Source of the DNA: Algoriphagus sp.
GTDB taxonomy: Bacteria > Bacteroidota > Bacteroidia > Cytophagales > Cyclobacteriaceae
Direction: 5' to 3'
DNA length: 64,000 nt
Assembly (NCBI GenBank): GCA_029945945.1
Contig: JAQSDM010000012.1
Coordinates: 310,001-374,000, forward strand
Position 1 is the stretch's first letter. Each line of letters opens with the position of its first letter. Position numbers and translations under genes: made by a program. Of this stretch, positions 25,701 to 32,926 are shown piece by piece. Under the pieces are notes generated by a model, which was not told the DNA's origin, did no database searches, and saw only the letters and a list, made by a program, of their open reading frames with translations.

Positions 25701-25939
25701 ACCTCAAATTACGTCAAGTCAGCATCTATTATTCGCTGCCTGAGGCCTGGATTTCACGAATTGGATTCGAACAGGTCAAAGTAGGTGTGGTAGGAAGCAA
25801 CTTGTTGTTGTTCACCGAAAACCCTCACTTTGACCCCGAACTCAATGCCATGCAGGGTCAACGATTAACCTATGGCGTAGAGGATATGTCCTATCCTTCT
25901 ACCCGAAGCTTTGGATTCAGCATCAAAACCGAATTTTAA
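22718..25939 (+). CDS. SusC/RagA-type TonB-dependent outer-membrane receptor
   Basis: 1073 residues. A signal peptide (ending GAVFAQG) is followed by a carboxypeptidase-regulatory-like domain (VNGTVVDTQGLPIPGATV), then the TonB plug (LNEVLVTALGIERDR, IIRGENSLSGNNEALIVVDG, LYGTRGANGVVLITTKKG) and a long beta-barrel ending in an aromatic strand (FGFSIKTEF). SusC proteins import oligosaccharides, peptides or other bulky nutrients with a SusD lid. There are no glycoside hydrolases or sulfatases nearby, so this pair is not a typical polysaccharide locus. It lies 192 bp after the DUF2064 gene and may have its own promoter. Confidence 0.92.
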   Translation: MKLLITWILVLVTGAVFAQGITVNGTVVDTQGLPIPGATVSEMGTRNISITDADGKFTFRSEKVPFTLGVSFIGFQTYLVEVTSSTSLSQIILAEATSELNEVLVTALGIERDRQSLTSAVSVLDNRALSDVPQTNVINSLAGQVAGVQVTNGSSGVGSSSRIIIRGENSLSGNNEALIVVDGVPIQNNLIASVLFNDGANIQEVDYGNGAADLSPDDIESITILKGPGSAALYGTRGANGVVLITTKKGRKNNGLGVTTSSTVTFEDLLTLPDYQNEYGGGTNGNYAFQNGIGAGINDGGISSFGPRLDQGQLIAQFDSPSVDINGNPVRAGDVLSRTFPNGTFTPITPTPWISRPNNIRDFFRTGVTSQQAIALSAGDEKGGFRAGYTNFRNQGILPNTDLMRDGLSLSLDRQLTDRLRFHLFSNYVNSRSNNRPNLGYGYENVMYGFNWTGRNFNIASLRDYWQAGQEGIQHYDFNYLWTTNPYLTLFENTNGFDKNRFLGNASATYEFTDKLSLRVRMGTDIFDDKRTFRRAFSTNRRVFGGYREDQIRFSEINTDFLFSYADQVGSQWTYSISAGGNRMNQEISNAYTEANQLALPGIFNLENSRVPLRGASQEFSKRINSLYSFGNLAFKDQLFFELTFRNDWSSTLPASNNSFAYYSGGVNYVLSEALRLPNKWSYAAIRFNAASVGNDTDPYQLNNTFQFNQNYGSFIRVTNRSVLNNPQLKPERLNALEAGLNLGWFRNRVTLDVSAYQNTSINQIIGRPISTTSGFSNRIENGGEVRTRGLEAALSGSVIDRKDLEWTIGVNFSTYRSVVTQLPEGVTQYVTGEASVFAGSGGSNTVFYIARENGRIGDMYGSGFRMVEGQTLFGANGLPIQDGTLRLLGNYNPDFFLGLTNQLSFRRLQIGMVWDWRQGGTIVSRTRALGSTSGVLKETLEGKETGIIGQGVVNRGTAESPQYVPNTTVVSASSFYNNFFDRGNEASALYDASYLKLRQVSIYYSLPEAWISRIGFEQVKVGVVGSNLLLFTENPHFDPELNAMQGQRLTYGVEDMSYPSTRSFGFSIKTEF

Positions 25940-25940
25940 C

Positions 25941-27395
25941 ATGAACAAGACCTATATCAATCGAATCACGTTTTCCTTTCTGCTTGTTTTCCTCCTTTTG
26001 GCTGGATCTTGCACAGAAGGTTTTGAAGAGATCAATGAAAACCCCAATGCACCAGAACAGATTGGCCCCTCCTTTCTGCTCTCCAATGTAATTTCTGTTG
26101 CGGCAGATAAAAACACCTACGATCAGGGATTTCGACTGGCTAACTACCTGGCCCAGTTTGCAGCCAGTGTAGAGTTTGAGCGCATTGATCGATACGAGAT
26201 GGGTAGCAATGCCCAATATTGGAACGGCACCTACCGTCTAATCAATGATCTGGAAAGCATCAAAAAGAGTCCCGGAACCAACGAAGCTTATCAGGCCGTA
26301 GCTGATATTCTTCGTGCGTACCTTTTTTCCCAGCTTACCGATATGTGGGGAGATGTACCTTATAAAGATGCGCTGAAAGCTGGTGAAGGTAATTTTGCTC
26401 CGGCCTATGATACACAGGAATTTATCTATACCGATCCGCAGCAGGGTATTCTAGCTACACTTCGCAAAGCCAATGAAACGCTCTCTACAACCAATGCGCG
26501 GATTCAGGGGGATATGATGTTTGCAAATGATCTGGAAAAATGGAGAAGATTTGCCAATTCCCTTCGATTCAGACTCCTGTTGAGAATCAGCAAACGCCTT
26601 TCTGATTTCTCCGAAATGCAGCAGTTGGCTGATTCAGGGGATATGATGCGGGGAAATGCTGACAATGCCGTAGTGCCTTATCTCGTTTCAGCCCCCAACC
26701 AATGGCCCATGTCCCAGGCAGCTTTGGGACTTTATCAGGAGCACCGAATGACCCTGACAGTGGATTCTGTGCTGCGACTTTGGAATGATCCTCGGCAAAA
26801 TGTTTTGTACAAACCCACTGCAGCAAGTGTCACCGCAGGTAATCCTCAATTCAAGGGATTACAAAATGGACTCAATCGCGAAACTATTAATATGCAGGCT
26901 ATCAATCTGAATGATATTTCCCTTTTCGGAGGGATCTTTCGAGATGTCCCCAATGGTGTAGATGGCCAATTTATGCAATTTTCGGAATTACAGTTTTCCT
27001 TGGCTGAGGCTGTAGAGCGCGGCTACATCCAAGGCAATGCCAAAGAAAATTATGAAGCAGGGATAAGGGCCCATTTTCAATACCTCAGAGTGGAATTACC
27101 TCCTACTTATCTCAGCCAGATCTCGATAGCATTGAATGGGGATAAGAATATGGAGAAAATATTAACCCAGAAATGGCTTTCTTTAATTAACAACGGGCAT
27201 GAGGCGTGGTTTCAAGTCAGGAGAACGGGCATACCGTCACTCAAACCTGGTCCTGACAATCTGAATGAAGGAAGATATCCGGTGCGATATTTTTATCCGG
27301 AATCTGAGCAGGCCGTCAATCGAGAAAATTATCAGGAAGCAGTTGCCCGAATGGGAGACGATGATATCAATACAAAAGTATGGTGGGAAAAGTAA
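25941..27395 (+). CDS. SusD/RagB-family nutrient-binding lipoprotein
   Basis: The start at 25941 (MNKTY) is chosen over an earlier in-frame ATG at 25911 that lies inside susC; it gives a lipoprotein signal with lipobox LLAGSC and begins 1 bp after the susC stop. FEEINENPNAPEQIGP is the usual SusD-like entry (RagB/SusD-like group 2). TPR-type helices follow, with YFYPESEQAVNRENYQEAVARMGDD at the C-terminus as in this group (quoted in parts: YFYPESEQAVN, NYQEAVARMG). It acts as the extracellular lid of the SusC transporter. Confidence 0.9.
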   Translation: MNKTYINRITFSFLLVFLLLAGSCTEGFEEINENPNAPEQIGPSFLLSNVISVAADKNTYDQGFRLANYLAQFAASVEFERIDRYEMGSNAQYWNGTYRLINDLESIKKSPGTNEAYQAVADILRAYLFSQLTDMWGDVPYKDALKAGEGNFAPAYDTQEFIYTDPQQGILATLRKANETLSTTNARIQGDMMFANDLEKWRRFANSLRFRLLLRISKRLSDFSEMQQLADSGDMMRGNADNAVVPYLVSAPNQWPMSQAALGLYQEHRMTLTVDSVLRLWNDPRQNVLYKPTAASVTAGNPQFKGLQNGLNRETINMQAINLNDISLFGGIFRDVPNGVDGQFMQFSELQFSLAEAVERGYIQGNAKENYEAGIRAHFQYLRVELPPTYLSQISIALNGDKNMEKILTQKWLSLINNGHEAWFQVRRTGIPSLKPGPDNLNEGRYPVRYFYPESEQAVNRENYQEAVARMGDDDINTKVWWEK

Positions 27396-27781
27396 CGGAT
27401 CCTAGAATTCCCGGAAGGCCGAGAATTTATTTCATTTACAATGCAAATTCAGGTAAGCTCTATGCTTACCTGGATATGTTGCATAAGGTGCTGTCGCCAA
27501 AGACTTATCCCTGTCAACTCTGTGATATCACCTACGGAGTGACCAAAATCAGGCCCGAGTGGAAGGATTTCCGTGAAAAGAGCAAGTTAAACATGATCTT
27601 TCTTCACAAGGATGAATGGGAAATGGCCTTCCCTCAAACTCCCATCGCTTTACCGGCAGTTGTTTTGGAAAAAGGCAATGAATTCGAAACCCTTTTGGGG
27701 CCCGAAGATTGGGAGAACTTGACATTAGGCGATTTGATTTTCAAGCTGGAGTGCCTTGAACAACGTCTAATTGGATCTTGA
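27380..27781 (+). CDS. Small conserved-looking protein with a CxxC motif
   Basis: 133 residues, starting 16 bp inside susD, so translationally coupled to it. The core is IYFIYNANSGKLYAYLDMLHK, here noted as YNANSGK plus LDMLHKVLSP, followed by TYPCQLCDITYG with Cys45 and Cys48. I recall uncharacterised proteins with the pattern YNADSG...TYPCxLC in other bacteria, but no function. No signal peptide or membrane helix is seen, so it is cytoplasmic. A metal-binding or redox thiol pair is possible. Position after SusD in an importer unit is unusual. Confidence 0.65.
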   Translation: MVGKVTDPRIPGRPRIYFIYNANSGKLYAYLDMLHKVLSPKTYPCQLCDITYGVTKIRPEWKDFREKSKLNMIFLHKDEWEMAFPQTPIALPAVVLEKGNEFETLLGPEDWENLTLGDLIFKLECLEQRLIGS

Positions 27782-28071
27782 ATGAACCCTTCAAAAATCT
27801 AAAATATTGGAACAAACCTTCTATTCCGTTCCAAAAAATAATTGAATGACTTGCCAAAGTCTTGTAGTGTCAGAAAGCTAAACCCAATTTCAAATCTCTT
27901 ACTTCAAATTATTGGCAGCAAATCTACTTTGAAGCCAAAATATAGTTCCTACAACTTGGGCAAAACTCCAGTTGAGTCTGGAATTGCTTACCCAGCAAAA
28001 TGGATCTCCTGCTTTCCAAAGAAATAGGAAAACTAATGAATGCTAAAACTATAAATTTCGACAATGAAAAT
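27782..28071. other. Gene-free stretch before the Fic operon
   Basis: The 384-bp gap between the CxxC gene and the Fic gene. A 61-codon frame (27842-28027) has no recognisable product and is not called. The distal part (28072-28145) holds the two operator dyads and a promoter described separately. Confidence 0.4.
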
Positions 28072-28129
28072 TGACGCAATTCTTAGTATTGCGTCAATAA
28101 TTATGACGCAATTCTTTTTATTACGTCAT
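28072..28129. promoter_or_regulatory. Two tandem operator dyads upstream of the Fic gene
   Basis: Dyad 1: TGACGCAAT (28072-28080), 7-base spacer, ATTGCGTCA (28088-28096), perfect. Dyad 2: ATGACGCAAT (28103-28112), 7-base spacer, ATTACGTCAT (28120-28129), one mismatch. Centres are 32 bp apart, about three helical turns, so two dimers could bind one face. The second dyad covers the -33 region of the promoter at 28138. The wHTH domain of the Fic protein is the obvious candidate repressor (inference). Confidence 0.8.
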
Positions 28130-28137
28130 TTTTATCC

Positions 28138-28145
28138 TATTTTTG
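28138..28145 (+). promoter_or_regulatory. Bacteroidota -7 box (TATTTTTG)
   Basis: Matches the TAnnTTTG consensus exactly and lies 20 bp before the ATG of the Fic gene. No TTTG is seen at the expected -33 position, which is occupied by operator dyad 2. Confidence 0.6.
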
Positions 28146-28165
28146 TCGCGATACAAATGGGATGA

Positions 28166-29548
28166 ATGATGGAAAATCGAGATGAGCTACAACTGATTAA
28201 AGAAATAATCGCATCATCATCTGGTGGCTTAGGAATAGAACAACTCCTTAGGTTGCTCCCATTTCAAATTGAAAAGAGAGCACTTCAAAGACGACTAAAA
28301 AGCCTCAGAGAAAAGAATCTGATTCTAATAAAAGGAGAAGCTCGATCCACAAAGTATTATACAAATGTCCCTGAACAAACTCAGAATTCTGGAACGATAA
28401 AATCAGAAGAGGAGCTACAATCTACCATTCCCCTTTCACAAGAAGGCAAAGACGTTTGGGCCTTGGTCTCACGTCCTGTAGCAAAACGAAAACCTGTCGG
28501 ATACGAACGAAGTTTCTTGGAAAATTACCGTCCCAACATCGACAGCTTTCTCAGCAAAGAAGAAAAACAAAAATTGGCTGAATGGGGAAATACTAGGAAT
28601 GGAGAACAGCCAGCCGGGACCTATGCGAGAGAAATATTAAATCGCCTTTTGATCGACCTTTCTTGGAATTCAAGCAGACTGGAAGGGAACACCTATTCCT
28701 TGTTGGATACAGAGCTGTTAATCCATAACGGAAAAACCCCCTCGAACAAATCCCCCATGGAAACTCAGATGATTCTCAACCACAAAGAGGCTATCGAGTT
28801 TTTGGTAGAATCGTCTGATGAGGTGGGCTTCAATCGCCATACTTTTCTCAATCTCCATGCCCTGCTTTCAAACAACCTGTTGCCTAATCCGGCTGCATCA
28901 GGTAGACTTAGAACATTTGGCGTGGGAATCACCAATTCGGTATTTACTCCGTTGGGAATTCCACAACTCATCGAAGAATCTTTTGACCTACTACTGTCAA
29001 AGGCAAGCCAAATCCAAAATCCATTTGAGCAGGCTTTTTTTGTTTTGGTTCAGCTTCCCTACTTGCAACCTTTTGATGACGTTAATAAGCGAGTATCAAG
29101 ATTGGCTGCCAATATTCCGCTAAACCGACACAATCTTGCTCCCCTTTCCTTTATAGATGTTCCGGAAGAAAGCTATGTCAAAGGAATGCTTGGCATCTAT
29201 GAATTAAATCGTATCGAGTTATTCAAAGATGTTTTTCTATGGGCTTATGAACGGTCAGCTTTGAGGTATGCAGCAATTCGTCAATCCCTTGGGGAGCCAG
29301 ATCCTTTCCGAATGAAATTCCGGGAAGAAATACGTGCGATCGTCAGCCAAATCGTGAGGAATGCATTTAATAAAGAAGCTGCATCCCAGGTAATAAAATC
29401 TGAAGTCAAAAAATTACCAGAACCAGACCAATCCAAGTTCGCTGAAGTAGTAGAAACAGAACTACTTGGACTTCATGAAGGAAATTTTGTCCGCTATCGA
29501 ATTAAGCCATCTGAATTTACTGCCTGGAGAATGAAATGGGATTTCTAG
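28166..29548 (+). CDS. wHTH-Fic family protein with degenerate catalytic motif
   Basis: 460 residues. Residues 1-65 form a winged helix (GIEQLLRLL, KRALQRRLKSLREKNLILIKG). A Fic domain spans about 110-400. An inhibitory-helix motif (S/T)xxxE(G/N) is present as SRLEGN (S169, E173, G174). The active loop reads QPFDDVNKRVSR (301-312) where AMP-transferring Fic proteins have HPFxDGNGRxxR: the catalytic His is Gln and both Gly are changed, but Asn307, Arg309 and Arg312 remain. AMPylation by the standard mechanism is therefore unlikely. A C-terminal ~100-residue segment is of unknown role. Autoregulation through the two upstream dyads is likely. Confidence 0.82.
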   Translation: MMENRDELQLIKEIIASSSGGLGIEQLLRLLPFQIEKRALQRRLKSLREKNLILIKGEARSTKYYTNVPEQTQNSGTIKSEEELQSTIPLSQEGKDVWALVSRPVAKRKPVGYERSFLENYRPNIDSFLSKEEKQKLAEWGNTRNGEQPAGTYAREILNRLLIDLSWNSSRLEGNTYSLLDTELLIHNGKTPSNKSPMETQMILNHKEAIEFLVESSDEVGFNRHTFLNLHALLSNNLLPNPAASGRLRTFGVGITNSVFTPLGIPQLIEESFDLLLSKASQIQNPFEQAFFVLVQLPYLQPFDDVNKRVSRLAANIPLNRHNLAPLSFIDVPEESYVKGMLGIYELNRIELFKDVFLWAYERSALRYAAIRQSLGEPDPFRMKFREEIRAIVSQIVRNAFNKEAASQVIKSEVKKLPEPDQSKFAEVVETELLGLHEGNFVRYRIKPSEFTAWRMKWDF

Positions 29549-29743
29549 AAAAATTCGATCAATTAGAAACCGATACCACCTAAATTATCATTCCAACCTG
29601 CTTAATTCTTGCTCTCATAATTCTCAAAAACCTGAAAAAAAATAAAAAGGGGACAAATAGGGGGACAGACCTGGGGACAATTCGAATCAAATGGAATTGA
29701 TTTGAATTTACAAACACTCCAAAAAAGGGTATAAAAAACAAAA

Positions 29744-29766
29744 AGTTGACCGTAAAACGATCAACT
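29744..29766 (-). terminator. Intrinsic terminator on the minus strand
   Basis: Plus-strand arms AGTTGACCG (29744-29752) and CGATCAACT (29758-29766) pair over 9 bp with one G-T, loop of 5. On the minus strand a T run follows. It lies just 3' of the tRNA-end-like sequence at 29776-29792 and differs in sequence from the terminator beside copy A. Confidence 0.7.
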
Positions 29767-29775
29767 AATTATTTA

Positions 29776-29792
29776 GTAGCGGGAACAGGACT
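29776..29792 (-). other. tRNA 3'-end-like fragment (second copy)
   Basis: The minus strand reads AGTCCTGTTCCCGCTAC, identical to the fragment at copy A, followed on the same strand by a terminator. The remaining tRNA is missing. Candidate attachment-site relic; tentative because it is short. Confidence 0.5.
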
Positions 29793-30265
29793 CTTCTAAC
29801 TTACTGTTTTTAAGCTATTTATATCAATAGTGGGACAAATTCGGGGACAGGTTCATTTTGTGTCCAAAAATTTAAATTCATTTGAATTGAATTTTGTCTA
29901 ACCCTTGGTTTAATTGCAAAAATCAAGGTTTGTCGGACGTATGAGGGGTTTGGGTTTTGAATGATATTTTTTTCTATTTGATGTTAATAACAAAAAACGT
30001 CCAAGGCTTCAGCTAGGCTAATCATAAATCGAATCTTCATTTTTTATTCGAAATTTAAATTCATTTGAATTGATTTTAATTTCAGCCCTCGAATAATTCG
30101 TACTGTACGAGGTGTGCGAAGTGTACGAACCGTACGAATTAAGCCTTTTTTCTTTTTGCGGTTTGAGAATCTTTCTTTGTGGCAAAAACACCACTGGTTG
30201 TTTTTGCGCTTCACCAATCACTTTGTGCACAATCTGTGTTTACAAAGTAAATTCCAAAGTTTCCA
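29777..30265. repeat. Direct repeat copy B (about 489 bp)
   Basis: Same block order and orientation as copy A (14651-15138), 15126 bp apart. It contains the GGGGACAGGTTCATTTT block (29843-29859), an AAATTTAAATTCATTTGAATTG-type block (29867-29894 and again 30048-30081), the GTACGA inverted repeat (30096-30140) and a GCAAAAAC/GTTTTTGC dyad (30182-30207). No ORF is supported; the 70-codon frame at 30018-30230 spans repeat sequence. Confidence 0.85.
30096..30140. repeat. GTACGA-type inverted repeat in copy B
   Basis: Arms ATTCGTACTGTACG and GTACGAACCGTACGAAT around GAGGTGTGCGAAGT; the counterpart of 14971-15014. Confidence 0.7.
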
Positions 30266-30667
30266 CTGAGGTATAATTCATGAAAAGGCTATGAAGCAGG
30301 ATTTTTATGAAAAGTGGCTGCTCTCTCTTTTCAAGAAAGGTTCCTATAAATTAAATTTTAATATCCAAAATCTTTATTTCTTCTACTATCTTGGAATAGA
30401 TCAGTTTATAATTCATTACTGAGTATCAACAGTGGATGGCCTTCCAAGACACGATTGGGTTACTTATCTATGTCTTTTAGTGTCTCAGTTGAAAAGTCAA
30501 ACTCAATTTTCAAATGATTTGATCCGATAGCCCAATCCAACCGGAAAAATTAATCATTTCCAGTTGGCTAATTTAGATCGATGCCACGGAGAAAGAACAA
30601 AAAAAGGATTTCTCTATTTGAGGGAATATGTAAACTGTTCAATTTTTAGAAGACAATTCTACTAAAC

Positions 30668-32926
30668 TCAATCTAATGTCAACCTCATAATTTTCCACCC
30701 ATCAATTACATTAAGAAACTGCCATGCTCCTTTCCCCTTCAAATCCGGTAGCTCAACCCTTTCTTTGGCAATCCAAATCGAATTATTCGGGGCTTTTTTA
30801 ATAATCCAACTGGAATCTGACTTCAAGTTGATCAAGGAGGATTCCCATTTGTCATTTTGCTGAAACTGCGTCTCCCGGTTCAAACTTTCGTCTCCATTAT
30901 AAACCGAAATCACTTTCAAATCGGAATTAAACAGGACCGAAGGCAGACGCTTATTGTAAATGATCACTTCTTTGGTCGCTGGCTCATTTTGAATAATCCA
31001 TTCAGTCACTCGATGGGTATCATTGGTCAAACCCGGATTTTGGCTCATAAAATAGGTGGACATGCCCGTCAGTCCCATCGTGAAAATAAAAGCAGAAATC
31101 ACGGCACGATCCCCTCTACGGATATCAACCTTTTGCATGGCAGCTAGTAGAGACGCTGTGATAAACCAGATGAAGTAAAACTTGAAATTCAGTGAGATCT
31201 TAGGGTCTATGACGGGCAAAGAGACCAAAGCAATCAGCAAAAGCACATGAAATCCCAACTGCCATCTCTCCCATGCTTTTTGCTGTGAGTCTGTAAGCTT
31301 TTCCCAATAGTAAATCGCTCCAATGGCCAACCCGGAATACAAGGGCAAAATATAAAGTACTAGTTTAGACTGGCTGAGTGAGAAAAACAGCAAGGGTAAA
31401 AGCACCCACACCACCAGCAAAGCACCTTGACTTTTGAATTCAGCACGTTTGAGTGGAATCTTTCTTAGCAAGATCAATATCCATGGGAAAGCTGTTCCCA
31501 GCAAAACCACTCCATAAAACCAGAATGGTTGTCCGCGGTGGAAGGTATCTGTGGCAAAACGATCTATAGTATGCTTGAACAAGAAGTAATTGAGAAAGCG
31601 GTCATCTTCCAAATACAGGAATATAAACCAACTAAGCCCAATTCCCAGCATCAGTATTATTCCAGCCAAATGAATTTTGAATGACCCCATTCTCTGCTTC
31701 ATCACAAGTCCTTGATAGCCAAAGATCAAAAACGGCACAATAAGCACCACTGGGCCTTTGGTCAGAAAACCAATTCCAAGAAAAGCGAAGCATAGAATTA
31801 GTTTCCACTGTTTTTTATACTCCAAAAAATCAAACCAGAAATACAAAGCGGCCAATACAAAAAGTGTTAAAAATGTATCCGTAGTTAGTGCTCTACTTCC
31901 AATAATCAGGGCTGGAAATGACGCATACAACATGGCTGAAAGAAAGGCAGGATTGGATCGCTTGAAGAATAATAAAGCAAGCTTATACACAAGCCATATC
32001 TGAAGAAGCACTGAAATCTGCAATAAAAACCTAGCCGAAAAAGGAGAAATCCCCAGGACCTTATAGCTCAAGGCAGTTAGCCAATAAGTCACCGGCGGCT
32101 TATGGTAATGGTAGATCCCCATGAGTTGGGGATGGAGCCAATCCCCTGATTGCACCATTTCTTTTGAGATTTGGGAATAGCGGGCTTCACTGGATTCGGT
32201 TACAGACCAGGCTCCTAAGTTGAAAAACAAAACCATGCCGACGAAAACTAATAACAAGACCATTCTCATGTTTTTGATCCGGTCGAGGAAACTCACTTTT
32301 TCTTCATTTGCTGATCCAAAATGGATCATTAGATTTCTCACATATACTAAAATTCCAAATGCCTGACCAATAAAAAGCACAGAGTCTTTTCTAAGTATCG
32401 CATAGGATGCGATGAAGACCGCCCCTACCAAACTAATGTACCAAAAGCTCAAAGGGAAGTAGGATTTTTTGCTTCGCTCTGAATCGAGCCACTGTACCAC
32501 AAACCTGGTCGTGAAAACTACTTGACCCAGTGTCCCCCAAGTGAGCAGCATTCCACTGATCTCCGGATTGTGAACCAAACTGCGGAAGTCATAGTGCGCA
32601 TGTAAAACCAGATACCCCAGAAACAACAAAGGAAGAAACATAAAACTCCAGCGAATCCATTTTGGAAAAAGTTGCCAGGAATTTTGAATTTTAAGGTTTT
32701 GGATGTAAATAAAATACCCTACTAATTGACCGCCAACGATCACCAGATCCTGGCGAAATGTCCCATAAACCAATAGTAGAAAGGAAGCAACCAAACTGAG
32801 CTGCCAGAAAATCACTGGCGATAATACCTTCCCTGCTTTCTCAGACTTGACCAATTGAATCAGAAATCGGGCAGAAAATAACCCCTGGGCTAGAAAACCA
32901 ACGCCCAATAGCATCCAGCTATTCAT
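30668..32926 (-). CDS. LAB_N-LAB_N-GT39 fusion: membrane glycosyltransferase (ArnT-like)
   Basis: 752 residues, polytopic. Two copies of the lipid-A-biosynthesis N-terminal (LAB_N) three-helix domain lie at about 5-78 (FSARFLIQLVKSEK) and 128-203 (FTTRFVVQWLDSERSKKSYF, shown as TTRFVVQWLDSE). From about 220 a GT39/PMT fold follows, with SSEARYSQI (E247, R249, Y250) in place of the ArnT DEGRY motif, and HYHKPPVTYWL. A C-terminal soluble part ends the chain. Such enzymes move a sugar from a polyprenyl phosphate to lipid A or protein in the periplasm. The gene overlaps the upstream GT2 gene by 8 bp; the GT2 enzyme presumably makes the lipid-linked donor. Confidence 0.82.
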   Translation of the reverse strand: MNSWMLLGVGFLAQGLFSARFLIQLVKSEKAGKVLSPVIFWQLSLVASFLLLVYGTFRQDLVIVGGQLVGYFIYIQNLKIQNSWQLFPKWIRWSFMFLPLLFLGYLVLHAHYDFRSLVHNPEISGMLLTWGTLGQVVFTTRFVVQWLDSERSKKSYFPLSFWYISLVGAVFIASYAILRKDSVLFIGQAFGILVYVRNLMIHFGSANEEKVSFLDRIKNMRMVLLLVFVGMVLFFNLGAWSVTESSEARYSQISKEMVQSGDWLHPQLMGIYHYHKPPVTYWLTALSYKVLGISPFSARFLLQISVLLQIWLVYKLALLFFKRSNPAFLSAMLYASFPALIIGSRALTTDTFLTLFVLAALYFWFDFLEYKKQWKLILCFAFLGIGFLTKGPVVLIVPFLIFGYQGLVMKQRMGSFKIHLAGIILMLGIGLSWFIFLYLEDDRFLNYFLFKHTIDRFATDTFHRGQPFWFYGVVLLGTAFPWILILLRKIPLKRAEFKSQGALLVVWVLLPLLFFSLSQSKLVLYILPLYSGLAIGAIYYWEKLTDSQQKAWERWQLGFHVLLLIALVSLPVIDPKISLNFKFYFIWFITASLLAAMQKVDIRRGDRAVISAFIFTMGLTGMSTYFMSQNPGLTNDTHRVTEWIIQNEPATKEVIIYNKRLPSVLFNSDLKVISVYNGDESLNRETQFQQNDKWESSLINLKSDSSWIIKKAPNNSIWIAKERVELPDLKGKGAWQFLNVIDGWKIMRLTLD

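Larger units (their letters stand above)
29549..30667. other. 1.1-kb gene-free stretch
   Basis: Holds direct repeat copy B (29777-30265), a minus-strand terminator and a tRNA-end-like fragment. Before the repeat (29649-29710) is a second short copy of the GGGGACAAAT...GGGGACA and TTGATTTGAATTT motifs. From 30266 to 30667 I see only AT-rich sequence and a 43-codon frame at 30291 with no recognisable product. Confidence 0.6.

Noticed and set aside
27842..28027. 61-codon frame between the CxxC and Fic genes
   Set aside because: No family, no promoter or translation signal, sequence resembles non-coding AT-rich DNA.
30291..30422. 43-codon frame MKQDFYEKWL... after repeat B
   Set aside because: Too short, no homologous family recognised, located in AT-rich DNA next to the repeat.
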